A stretch of DNA of 64,000 nucleotides, from NCBI RefSeq assembly GCF_000364165.2, contig NZ_CP097810.1, positions 2,110,130 through 2,174,129 of the forward strand, in the 5' to 3' direction. Positions 35,158 through 45,600 of this stretch are shown here, piece after piece. How positions within the stretch are numbered: the first letter of the stretch is position 1; every line of letters starts with the position of its first letter. The notes below the pieces were generated by a model. It did no database searches and was not told the DNA's origin. It saw nothing but the letters and a program-made list of their open reading frames with translations. The stretch is from Clostridium sp. MD294 (lineage in GTDB: Bacteria; Bacillota; Clostridia; Lachnospirales; Anaerotignaceae). Both the position numbers and the translations under genes were made by a program.

Positions 35158-35991
35158 ATGTATATTTCCATTTATCAAAACAATATGCAAATGCCTATTA
35201 TATCATATCAAGAAAAACTTTTTTTGCCACGTATTTATTCTACAAATTTAGGAGATACCATATTACATTTTGTAAATAAAAAAGAATTGCTTTTTAATAA
35301 AGAAATTTTTAGTACAACAGAGAAGCAAATAGAGCAACTGCATACATTACTCTTTGAAACAATAAAAATACTTTCTCAAAATTTGCATTTACAAAGTAAT
35401 GTCAATGCTTTTTCTTCTTTTCAAAAATTGCCTATATTGTATGAATTAAACAGTAGCCAAAAAAACAAATTATCATTTTCTATTCATTATGAGTATGAGC
35501 CTTCTATTGGCTTTATACAAGTATATGATGTAAATACATTACATGAAGCACTTATTGTAGAATTGATAGAATATCAAAAATTTGTAGAATGTTGTGTATT
35601 ACCACCTTTTAAAATATGTCCTCAATGTCAAACTTGCTTTACTAGCAAAAGAATAGACGCTCTTTTTTGTTCTCAGAATTGTGTAGAAAAAAATTTTAAA
35701 AAAGAAAAAAAGAAAGATGTTTATTATAAAAAATATAGGAGTTTGCAACAATATTACAATAAAAAAATGAACCAATGGTGCCAAATAAATCCTCTTTCTG
35801 CTGAATTATATAAAAAGCAGTATGCTCTATGGCAGACATTGTCAAAGAGGGAATATGAAAAATTAGCCAATTTAGAAAAAGATGAAAAACCAGAAATTAT
35901 ATCATTCGTCAAAAAATTAAAAGGATATTGGACAATTGCTACTGTAAAAACTAAACCGAAGAATGAAAAAAACACCTTATCAAATAGATAA
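35158..35991 (+). CDS. Uncharacterised protein with a zinc-finger-like Cys cluster
   Basis: A 277-residue soluble protein, Lys- and Tyr-rich. A cysteine cluster near 158-182 (ICPQCQTCFTSKRIDALFCS, then QNCVEK) resembles the small zinc fingers of clostridial DUF6076/CGNR-like proteins, in which an N-terminal alpha/beta domain precedes a zinc knuckle and a basic helical tail (KKEKKKDVYYKKYRSLQQYY). GAGGTGA precedes the ATG. The stop lies within the terminator shared with gap. A nucleic-acid-binding role is plausible but unproven. Confidence 0.6.
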   Translation: MYISIYQNNMQMPIISYQEKLFLPRIYSTNLGDTILHFVNKKELLFNKEIFSTTEKQIEQLHTLLFETIKILSQNLHLQSNVNAFSSFQKLPILYELNSSQKNKLSFSIHYEYEPSIGFIQVYDVNTLHEALIVELIEYQKFVECCVLPPFKICPQCQTCFTSKRIDALFCSQNCVEKNFKKEKKKDVYYKKYRSLQQYYNKKMNQWCQINPLSAELYKKQYALWQTLSKREYEKLANLEKDEKPEIISFVKKLKGYWTIATVKTKPKNEKNTLSNR

Positions 35992-36000
35992 GGTGTTTTT
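35970..36000. terminator. Bidirectional terminator between the zinc-finger gene and gap
   Basis: AAACACCTTAT pairs with ATAAGGTGTTT across a short loop, with T-rich DNA on both sides. It overlaps the last codons of the plus-strand gene. Confidence 0.85.
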
Positions 36001-36011
36001 ATTTTTAAAAA

Positions 36012-37037
<1,026 letters not shown>

Positions 37038-37056
37038 TTAAAAAAACTGTATTTGG

Positions 37057-37090
37057 CATATTTTGCTATGCCTTTTACTTTTCTAGTATA
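37057..37090 (-). promoter_or_regulatory. gap promoter region with leader hairpin
   Basis: On the minus strand TATACT (37085-37090) is a good -10 box, but the -35 is poor. Just downstream, GGCATA pairs with TATGCC (37057-37074), which would place a hairpin at the 5' end of the mRNA, as often seen in stable glycolytic transcripts. Confidence 0.45.
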
Positions 37091-37377
37091 CCACAAATTA
37101 CAAATTTAATAAACTACATTTCTTATTTTTTTCTGTTAATAGATACTAATGTTTTAAAAACTTTTTTGTTTTTTGTCAAAATGTTAGTAATTAAATACAA
37201 TTTTAACAATATTTCTGTTATAAATGTACAATATAATTGTTATGTTTTTTATTATTTTATTTCTATTTTCATATAATATAGTAAAAAAATGGACAGCTTT
37301 TTCTACTATATTAATACTTGCTTTCTCAGTTTATGAAAAAATATTTCTAAAAATGATTTGATTTGTATAATAAAAAA
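37091..37377. other. AT-rich spacer between gap and SLH gene 3
   Basis: No gene or convincing structure seen between the gap promoter region and the SLH gene 3 terminator. Confidence 0.4.
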
Positions 37378-37440
37378 GCTCTGTTCTTACAATTAAGAAC
37401 AGAGCCAAAACAATAGTGCTGCCCCTCTGCTTTTAGGGGC
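37378..37440 (-). terminator. Terminator and 3' hairpin module of SLH gene 3
   Basis: GCTCTGTTCTT pairs with AAGAACAGAGC (37378-37405), with T6 following on the minus strand. Just before it in the transcript is GCCCCT/AGGGGC (37421-37440). The same two elements, with an ATTGTTT spacer and AACATTGAT motifs, occur after SLH gene 1. Confidence 0.8.
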
Positions 37441-37574
37441 ATACACATTGTTTTATAGATATTTGTACTTCTTAATAATTAACATTGATGTCCCTATATC
37501 AATGTTTTTCGGACACTTCTATTTTAAACACTAACTATATTATTTTTTGAGTTTATGCAATTTTTTTGTTTTTA

Positions 37575-40500
37575 TTATTCTTGTATTATTTCAATTGTGA
37601 AACTATCTGTTATTTCAATGTTTGATTTTTCACTTATTAAAGCAGCTGCCAATACTTTCACTGTAATAGCATTTGTTTTTGTTAATTCAGCTGGAGTTTC
37701 GCTATCACTTACAATTTTAATCACTGCTGTATTAGCTGCTGCTGTTACTTCATTTACTGTAGCTGTAAAACCTGATGGTAAATCTGTAATTTCAAACAAA
37801 TTAGTAATAGCAGTATCAGCAGCAACAGCTTTAAAAGCATCGCCTGTTAATTCAATGGTAATTGTTTCTTCAAATTTTGCTGTTGTTGTTCCTGTTAAGT
37901 CAGTTGGTGTTGTAGTAATTTCTGCTGTAGCTGCTTCTGTAGCTGCGAATGTAGCAGTTCCTGTTTTAACACCATCTGTTCCATCAGCTAAACTCACTTC
38001 AGTTCCTTCATCATCTGCACCAAGTTTTACTTTAAATGTGTTAGTAAAATTATCTGCAAAACTATAACCTTCATCAGCATTTGGTGTTATTGTAACTATA
38101 GCTACATATGCTGTGCCAGGTTTGAAGTATTTTGTACCATCTACATCAGCAAAATTATCAGTATTTTCGCTTTCTTCATATGTAACAGTTGCTGTATAAC
38201 CAGTTCCTGTTACTGTTTGTGCAGTAGTAGGTACAGCTTTTCCTCCTACTGGTATATGAGTTTCGTTAAGTGTGATGTCTGCAATTGATGAAATTGTTTT
38301 GTTGGTATCATTATCTAAAGCGATTGTATAAACACCCTCTGCAACTTTTTTACCATCTTTTGTAACAGTTACAGTCACTTTGTCGCCTGCTACTAAATTT
38401 CCTGTTGTTTTTTCTGTGCCTGTATTATCAGTTACTTTAATTGTAGCTATACCTACAGTATCTGTAAGTGCTACGTCTTTAACTTTTACTGTAAAGTTTG
38501 TTAGTGTCATTACAGAAACTTCTGTATTTTCTGCTACTGTAATAGTACCATCTGTTACAGAAACAATACTTGTAGGTGCATTTGCAGCTTTCTCTAATGT
38601 TGCTTTTTCAACTGTTACTGGTATATTTTCTTCGCTTACTTTAATACCAAGTGTTACATCTGAACCAGTCACATCTTTAATTGCTGCTGTAATTGTTGCA
38701 CTAGCTACTTCAGCATCTTTTGCTGTAAAGTCAGTCGTAGCTACACCACTTTCATCTGTCGTAGATGATGCAGCTGAAAATGTTCCAGCATCTGTAGCTG
38801 CTACACTCCAATTTACTGTGGCATCTTTTATTGGTTCACCATATTGGTCTTTTACAGTAGTAGTAAGTGTTAATTTTCCACCTTTTGCTACTGTTACTAC
38901 TTCGCCTTCTTTTATTCCACCTTCTGCTGTAATGTCTGTTAATGTTTTCGCTACTGCTGCTGGTTCAGCTTTGATAGTCGCATCTCCAGTTTTCTTATCA
39001 CTTTCAGTTCCATCTTTTGGTGTCCATTCTGCTGTTACTGTAATATCTTTTGTTGTTGTTGTTCCTGCTGTTAATCCAGCGTCATCAGCAGAAATAGTAA
39101 GTGAAGCTGTTGGAGTAGTTATTGTATTAAATTCTGTAGAGTAATTTGTGTCTGTAGTTGACCATTTATATGTTCCTCCATCAGGAATATCCATAATTGC
39201 GTTATCTAAAGTTCTTCCTTCTAATGTAAATGTTACTGTATCATTTGGTCTGAAATTTTTTGTTTTATTCTTTGACGTTTCTGGTACTACTCTAATTGCA
39301 TAAAGTTCTGCTGGTGTTGTTGTCATAGTAATTTCCATAGTACTTACTTCCTTCAAAGTAACACCCTCTATTTTCGCAGATACATTAACAACATAACCTT
39401 CTTCAGCAGCTACATTTTTAATCGTTACAGACTGACCCTCTTCTAAAAGTTCTTTTTTAATTTCTACTTTTGTTTTATCTGCTATATTAATCTCTTGACC
39501 TTCACCATCTGTAATAATCCAGTCAAAACCTGTTATATCGCTCCAAGACAACTGTTCGCCAGCTGCATTTTTTACATCTGCAAATATACGTATTGCTGAA
39601 CCCTGATTTAATGGCTGTGTTGGGTCTACAGCTGATGATGTGAATATAATAGAAGCTGGTGTTTTATCTTGTGGTGGTGTTACAGTACCACTATCTTCTA
39701 TATCTGCTTTTACAATAAATTTAATTTCTGTAGCACTTGCTGTTGCAGTATCAGCAACTATAACATCTTTTAAACCAGTAAGGTCTTCTACTTTAACTTC
39801 TGCATCAAAAATATAACCTGTTTCTGGTGTTAATGTAATTGCTGCTTCATATTGTTTTGTTGTAGTTTCATCTGCTGTTGCTGATGTGCTTACAGCTGAC
39901 CATTTTTCTGCTGCTACTTTTACGCCTGTAGGCACTCCTTTTAATTTAGCAGTTTCACCTGCTACTGGTGTATCTAATGTTATTCCTTTTACATCTGCTG
40001 CTGTAATTGTTACTGTTGCTGGTGTAGATGGTTCTTCTTCTTTCTGTTCTACATTAGGTATATTTTCTCCAGCATTAGATGTGTCTATTGTACCAGGTAC
40101 TGTAGCCTCAATTTTATTTACAGTACCTTCACCTGTAACTTCTGAACCTTTTGCTGTAGAAGAAGATGTAATAGTATCCACTTTTGCATCTGCTGCAACA
40201 TCTACTTTAGCTATAGCTGTGTCAGAAAGTTCTACTTTTCCTACTGCAGCACTATCTTTTACAGCAACGTCAGCACTTGCACTATCGCTTACTGCTACAT
40301 TTTCTACTTTTGCATTTTCATTTACTTTTACTGCTGCTGTTGCGTCACCTGTTAAAAGTACATTGCTTACTTTTGCATCACCTTTGAGTTCAACAGTTGC
40401 TTCTGCACTATCTACAACGATATTCTGTGCAGATGCACCACTTTTTACACTAACATCTGTGCTACCTTCGCCTTTTAATACAATATCTTTTGCGTCACCT

Positions 40501-41774
40501 GTTACATCTACTTTATCAACAGAAGCATCTGCTGCTACTTCTACAACAGCATTATCTCCAGCTTCTACTGTATTTACTTTTGCTCCTTCTGCAATTTCAA
40601 CAGGTGCTTGTGCTTCTACTTTATTCAGTTCAAAACCAACAATTTTCGTTGCTACTTTTGCTAATACAGATGCACTCAATGCTCTTGGTGTACGTGTTCT
40701 GATAACCACTTTGTCTGCACCTGCTACGTTGTTTCTAATTACTGTGATTTGTCCGCTTACACTTGTTTTACCCTCAAAATAAATATCAACTGTACTACTT
40801 TCTGCTGCTACTGCAGTATCTTCTCCTATGTAAGCTGCTGCTGTTGCTGTATCATCTGCATAAATATCAACATCGCCTTTGAATTTAATATCTTGCAAAT
40901 CAATACCACTACCATCAACATAAATTGCTGTAGTACCTGTCAATGTTTTGCCGCTGTAGTCATTTGCTTCTTTTTGAGAACGAATAGTTACATTGTGTGT
41001 TTTTTTGTCTTTGTCGCTAGAGCTAGAAGAGCTAGAACCTTTGCTGCTTCCGCCGCCACCACCGCCGCTAGTCCATACCATGTTACCAGCTTCAGCTGTT
41101 CTGTTGTCTTCTGTGCTAGTGTTATCTCTGTCAGTTGTATCGATTTCACCTGATGGTGTAGTTGTTGTGCTGCCGCCACCTAATACTCTATCTAATGTAG
41201 AAACAGCTTCTGCTCTTGTCATGCCTTTGCTACCACCAAAGCTACCATCAGGGTAACCGCTTAAGTAACCTGCTGCAACTGCTGCTCCTACTGCACCTTT
41301 TGCCCATGCTGGTATAGAAGCTGCATCTGTAAAGTTATTTGCTGCTGCTTCATTTGGTGTTAAACCTTTTGCATTGCAAATAAATACAGCTGCTTGCATT
41401 CTTGTTACTGTTTCGCCTGGTCTGAATGTACCATCTTCAAAACCACTTGCTACTCTGCCGCCTACTGCTTTTGCTACATCAGCATAGAACCAGTCACTTT
41501 CTTTTACATCACTAAAGTTAATAGATGCACTAGAAGTAAATGCTGTTGGTGCTGCACTATTTAACAGTCTTACAAATTCTGCTCTTGTAATTGCTCTGTC
41601 TGGTTTGAATGTGCCGTCTTCATAACCGCCAATTCTACCTTCATTTTGCCATTTTGTAATTGTAAATTCTGCCCAGTGGCCAAAAATGTCATTAGATGCT
41701 CCAAATACAGGAGCTACACTGCTTACTGTCATTGCTGTTGACAATAAAAACGCTACTGCTTGATACCTTTTCAT
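37575..41774 (-). CDS. SLH-domain S-layer/surface protein 3 (phase-variable, ON)
   Basis: A 1,399-residue secreted wall protein. Signal peptide 1-26 and three SLH domains to about 200 are nearly identical to genes 1 and 2; the shared module and the beginning of the V.NV.V. repeats (to about 440) match gene 2 almost exactly. The variable part is distinct: Ig-like segments (about 580-700), a region with TFTLEGRTLDN and similar beta-sandwich motifs (about 820-930), a Big_1-like, invasin-type domain (LTTTVKDQYGEPIKDATVNW; about 941-1045), and further beta-rich domains to a short C-terminus. AAGGAGGAG precedes the ATG. The promoter in its invertible element points at the gene, so it should be expressed. 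Probably an adhesive S-layer variant. Confidence 0.88.
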   Translation of the reverse strand: MKRYQAVAFLLSTAMTVSSVAPVFGASNDIFGHWAEFTITKWQNEGRIGGYEDGTFKPDRAITRAEFVRLLNSAAPTAFTSSASINFSDVKESDWFYADVAKAVGGRVASGFEDGTFRPGETVTRMQAAVFICNAKGLTPNEAAANNFTDAASIPAWAKGAVGAAVAAGYLSGYPDGSFGGSKGMTRAEAVSTLDRVLGGGSTTTTPSGEIDTTDRDNTSTEDNRTAEAGNMVWTSGGGGGGSSKGSSSSSSSDKDKKTHNVTIRSQKEANDYSGKTLTGTTAIYVDGSGIDLQDIKFKGDVDIYADDTATAAAYIGEDTAVAAESSTVDIYFEGKTSVSGQITVIRNNVAGADKVVIRTRTPRALSASVLAKVATKIVGFELNKVEAQAPVEIAEGAKVNTVEAGDNAVVEVAADASVDKVDVTGDAKDIVLKGEGSTDVSVKSGASAQNIVVDSAEATVELKGDAKVSNVLLTGDATAAVKVNENAKVENVAVSDSASADVAVKDSAAVGKVELSDTAIAKVDVAADAKVDTITSSSTAKGSEVTGEGTVNKIEATVPGTIDTSNAGENIPNVEQKEEEPSTPATVTITAADVKGITLDTPVAGETAKLKGVPTGVKVAAEKWSAVSTSATADETTTKQYEAAITLTPETGYIFDAEVKVEDLTGLKDVIVADTATASATEIKFIVKADIEDSGTVTPPQDKTPASIIFTSSAVDPTQPLNQGSAIRIFADVKNAAGEQLSWSDITGFDWIITDGEGQEINIADKTKVEIKKELLEEGQSVTIKNVAAEEGYVVNVSAKIEGVTLKEVSTMEITMTTTPAELYAIRVVPETSKNKTKNFRPNDTVTFTLEGRTLDNAIMDIPDGGTYKWSTTDTNYSTEFNTITTPTASLTISADDAGLTAGTTTTKDITVTAEWTPKDGTESDKKTGDATIKAEPAAVAKTLTDITAEGGIKEGEVVTVAKGGKLTLTTTVKDQYGEPIKDATVNWSVAATDAGTFSAASSTTDESGVATTDFTAKDAEVASATITAAIKDVTGSDVTLGIKVSEENIPVTVEKATLEKAANAPTSIVSVTDGTITVAENTEVSVMTLTNFTVKVKDVALTDTVGIATIKVTDNTGTEKTTGNLVAGDKVTVTVTKDGKKVAEGVYTIALDNDTNKTISSIADITLNETHIPVGGKAVPTTAQTVTGTGYTATVTYEESENTDNFADVDGTKYFKPGTAYVAIVTITPNADEGYSFADNFTNTFKVKLGADDEGTEVSLADGTDGVKTGTATFAATEAATAEITTTPTDLTGTTTAKFEETITIELTGDAFKAVAADTAITNLFEITDLPSGFTATVNEVTAAANTAVIKIVSDSETPAELTKTNAITVKVLAAALISEKSNIEITDSFTIEIIQE

Positions 41775-41870
41775 TTCTTAAACTCCTCCTTAAAAATAAA
41801 ACAAATTTTGATATAGTAATAGAGAGTTTGCCCTCCTCTCTTTAATATAATTATAAAAATTTATATTATC

Positions 41871-42037
41871 CCAAAAAGTATACTTTTTAAAGAATTGCTG
41901 TACTTTTAAAAAGAATACATTTGCTATAAATTTTTATGCCTTTACTATAACACAATTTATTTAAAATGTCTAAGAAAATTTTTAAAATTTTGCAAAAAGT
42001 GAAGAAAATCTATTTTTCCAAAAAGTATACTTTTTGG
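41871..42037 (-). promoter_or_regulatory. Invertible promoter element 3, ON orientation
   Basis: GTATAC cores at 41878-41883 and 42025-42030, 147 bp apart, lie within CCAAAAAGTATACTTTTT arms. On the minus strand TTAGAC (41968-41973), 18 bp, TATAGT (41944-41949) points at SLH gene 3. Read from the gene outward, the inner segment aligns with element 1 in the same order (TGCTATAAATTTTTATGCC against TGTTATAAATTTTTATGCC), confirming the same state. Confidence 0.8.
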
Positions 42038-42269
42038 CAATTTTTACATGATATATTTCTGTATTTTCAATACTTTTTTCATTTCTATTTCATTTTAAAA
42101 GAATACTTTTTATTTATTTTTTTCAAAAAGATTTTGTTTTATATTTTGTTATTTCATACATTTTAATAGTTAATACTTTATTTTTCTTTTAAATTCAACA
42201 TTTTTTGAAATTTTAGCTACTATTTTTTTATATTACTTTTTTATGCAGTTTGTACAACAAAAAAGCCAA
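42038..42269. other. AT-rich spacer between SLH genes 3 and 4
   Basis: Pyrimidine-rich on this strand, without a gene. It aligns by eye with the region beyond element 4 (47724-47940), ending in TGCAGTTTGTACAAC, so it is part of the duplicated locus. Confidence 0.4.
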
Positions 42270-42302
42270 AAAGAGCATTAGCTGATTGCTAATGCTCTTT
42301 TT
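42270..42302. terminator. Terminator of SLH gene 4
   Basis: AAGAGCATTAGC pairs with GCTAATGCTCTT around five bases, with A and T tracts on both sides. It ends SLH gene 4 and would also stop outward transcription if element 3 flips. Confidence 0.88.
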
Positions 42303-42356
42303 GATTATTACGGCAGTCCTTTTACCGTTTTTAAGAATGTTAAAAATGTTATTTGG

Positions 42357-42650
42357 TTATTTGTTTTCATCATCGTCTGATGGTTCAACTGTTTCTGCTT
42401 TGTTTTCATCATCGTCTGATGGTTCAACTGCTTCCACTTTGTCTTCTTCATCGTCTGATGGTTCAACTATTTCTGCTTTGTCTTCTTCATCGTCTGATGG
42501 TTCAACTGTTTCTGCTTTGTCTTCTCCATCATCTGATGGTTCAGTTGCTTCTGTTTTGTCTTCTTCATCATCTGATGGTTTGGTTGCTTCTGTTTTGTCT
42601 TCTCCATTATTTGATAGTTCAGTTGTTTCTGTTTTGTCCTCACTATCATT
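42357..42650 (-). repeat. 42-bp tandem repeats encoding an acidic C-terminal tail
   Basis: About seven copies of a 42-bp unit encode 14-residue repeats such as EPSDDEEDKAEIVE. Copies nearest the C-terminus are most alike. The array reaches the stop codon, so slippage changes only tail length. It resembles the acidic tail of SLH gene 5 in composition but not in sequence. Confidence 0.85.
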
Positions 42651-45600
42651 TACAGTAGTAATTGGTTTTTCATTTCTTTTTGCACTTATATGTGCCTGAC
42701 TATTTGTACTAGGGTCGCTAGAGCTAGATATTGTAATAGTAAATTTCCATGTTTGATTTCCACTTTCATCTGTACCAGCTTCACCTTCTGATATAACACT
42801 TTCGTCTATTCCAGTTAAAACAGGTTTTGTAATGGTTTCTGCAAATGTATAGCCTTCTTTTGCTGTAAATGTAATATCTGTTGTATAGTTTCCATCTGTT
42901 TCTGCCCATTCAGTAGCAGATACTGTATATTTGTCTGTATCTCCCTGTTTTGCTGTAAGTGCTCCTATTTCTGGTAATCTTTCTGCTGTTGGAAGGGCAA
43001 TTGTTTCAGTAATACCTACAGAAGAAATTTTATTTGCATCGTTATTTTCTGGTACTGTATAAGTAACTTTAAATTGCATTTTCATTTCATTTGGTATTGA
43101 ATTTTTATTGTCTGGGTCTTCTTGTATTTTTTCTACTGTAATACCTTCTCCTGAAGGTGCCCCCTTAAATGTATTAATATTTTCATAATCAAGGCTATAA
43201 TAGTGGTTGCAATCTCCAGTGTCATCATCAATAAAACCTGCTCTAAATTCAATTATAAAGGAATATACATCTCCTGCTTGTACTGTATCTCCTGTTCCAG
43301 ATTCTTTTGTCCATTCTGCAATCTTTCCGTTTTTTGATTCAAGAAAATATCCATAACTTGTATCTGAGCCTCCCCTATATGGTGCGTATTCCTCATTGTC
43401 TGGTATCAAGCTTATTGTAGGCAACTCTGTATCACCTATTTGAGGAAGATCTATCCCTGTAACACCATCCTTAGATTTAACACCTATGCTTTTAACAACA
43501 GGCATTACTATAATTCTAATAGCCTCAGCATCTGTATTTGGAACTAACTTTACAACAGTATCTTCATTATAGCCCTCTATATATCTCTGTGATATAGTCA
43601 TTTTATCTATAACAATGTTTTTTGTACCTGTTGATGTTGCTGGTGCACCAGTAAATTTAACACGAAGTGTACTACCTTTTAGTTCTTTAACAACAGCATT
43701 TACGCCTTCTGGTAAACCTTCAAACCAATCAGAAATATCTGCACCTTCTCCTAATTTTTCTTGATTATATGCATAATTAGACACAATAACATCAATATGA
43801 TCCTCCATATTATAAATATCTTTCTCTGCTTCTTTTATTGGTTTACCTTGTACCCACCTAAATCCCTTTTCAAAATCATAATAATTATATACATCTACAC
43901 CTATAATTGGAACTATTTTACGGTCTTGCACCACTACTCCAATGTCTGCACTGAGGTCTTCTGTTGGCTGTGTATAACCTTGTTTTGGCTGTATCATTTC
44001 TTTTGGAATTGTTACTGTATACTGTATCTTTTTATCTTTTGTAGCAGTACCTGTAGTATTTGTAAATGTTACCTTTATTTTTTTAATACCTTCTTCTTCT
44101 ACTATTTCTGCTTTTGCATCTAATTCTTTCGCTACAGCAGCATTTTCTCCAACTGCTTCTATTTTAATATCATATCCTTCTGAAACAACAATATCTTCTA
44201 CATTATTGATGGTAATGGAAGCAAAATTTGAATATCCTTCTGTTGGATATAATGTAATTGCTGCTGGATATGCTTCAGGGTATACTGAAACATCTTCTTG
44301 TGTAATAGGTCCTGTTTCAGTGCTAGGGAATGTTACCAAGATATGTACCATATTGCCCTCGCCTTCTCCAACAACAGAAGCCTTTGATACTTCAGCACCT
44401 TCTATATGACCACTTATATCAAGTTCTACTTCTTCTCCTACAAATTGATAACCTACTTGTGTTTTTAACCATATATCTGCTTGATAAGATTTTCCTGATT
44501 CAAAATTAGCACCAGCAGGAAATGGCTCAAATTCACCGCTCTCTTCATTGAGCACGTTCCAACGAGTGGTTTCTAATTCATCTTCATTTTTACTTTCAAA
44601 CGCTCTATATTTTTCATAGTGGCCTATATTCAGCATATTTGACAAAGTTGTTGTTCCTTGTCCTGCAATAGGTTTTTGTAAAATACCAACTATAACAGAT
44701 GTCACTTCTTCTAATGCTAATACATTCACAGAAACCGTTTTTTCGATTTGCTTTTCATTTCCGCTTTCATCTTTTGCTGGAACACCAAGCATAGTTACTT
44801 TGAATGTAACTTCTACATCAGTTGAATTTTCTGCTGGTAAACCATCTTCTGGTAAATTTGTTATGGTAGCTTCTACATCAATACCTTCTATATCTTTGAT
44901 ACCTTCAATTTGTTTTGCTGCTTCTGCAATTTTTGTTTCAATTACTTCTTGATTTTGTCTGTCTGATGCTGGCAATTCTTCAATGGCAATACCTTCTGCA
45001 TTTTCCAATGCTTCTACTGCTGTTGCAAGTGCTTCTTTTTCTTCGTCTTCCAGTCCTGCTGCAACAACAACACTTGCTTCACCAGTTTTTGTATTGTCTA
45101 CTCTTGATATTGCTTTTACTGTAATTTCTTTTCCTTCTTCTATGTCAGCATCTTCTGTTAAACTTATTTTTACGCCTGTTGCAATATACCCTTTTTCATA
45201 TATACCTTCACAGCTTACACCCTTTATAGTATCTGCAACACTATTGTAAGGATTTCTAATAACCTTTCCATCTGCAATGACTTCAAATATTACGTCTTTA
45301 GTATTTATAAATTCTAAATTTTCACCTTCAAGTTCAAACGTGAATGTGCCAGAACCACCTTTTACAATTTTTCCAGCAGTAGGAGTATTTACATTTACAA
45401 CATTCACAACAGGTGACCTATCATTTGTTACTACTTCAATTTCTATTGTTGCTGTTTCTTCTCCTGATTTTGCTGTTACAGTAATAATTGTACCTTTTTG
45501 TACATATCCTGGTATAACTAACTTTGCTTTTTTACTGTCTTTTTCATCTTTTTCGACTCTATATTTTTTGCCATCTGCATCTTCTGCACTCCATATAATA

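Noticed and set aside
42357..42650. CRISPR-like array of 42-bp repeats
   Set aside because: Contiguous in-frame coding repeats without spacers; they encode an acidic protein tail.
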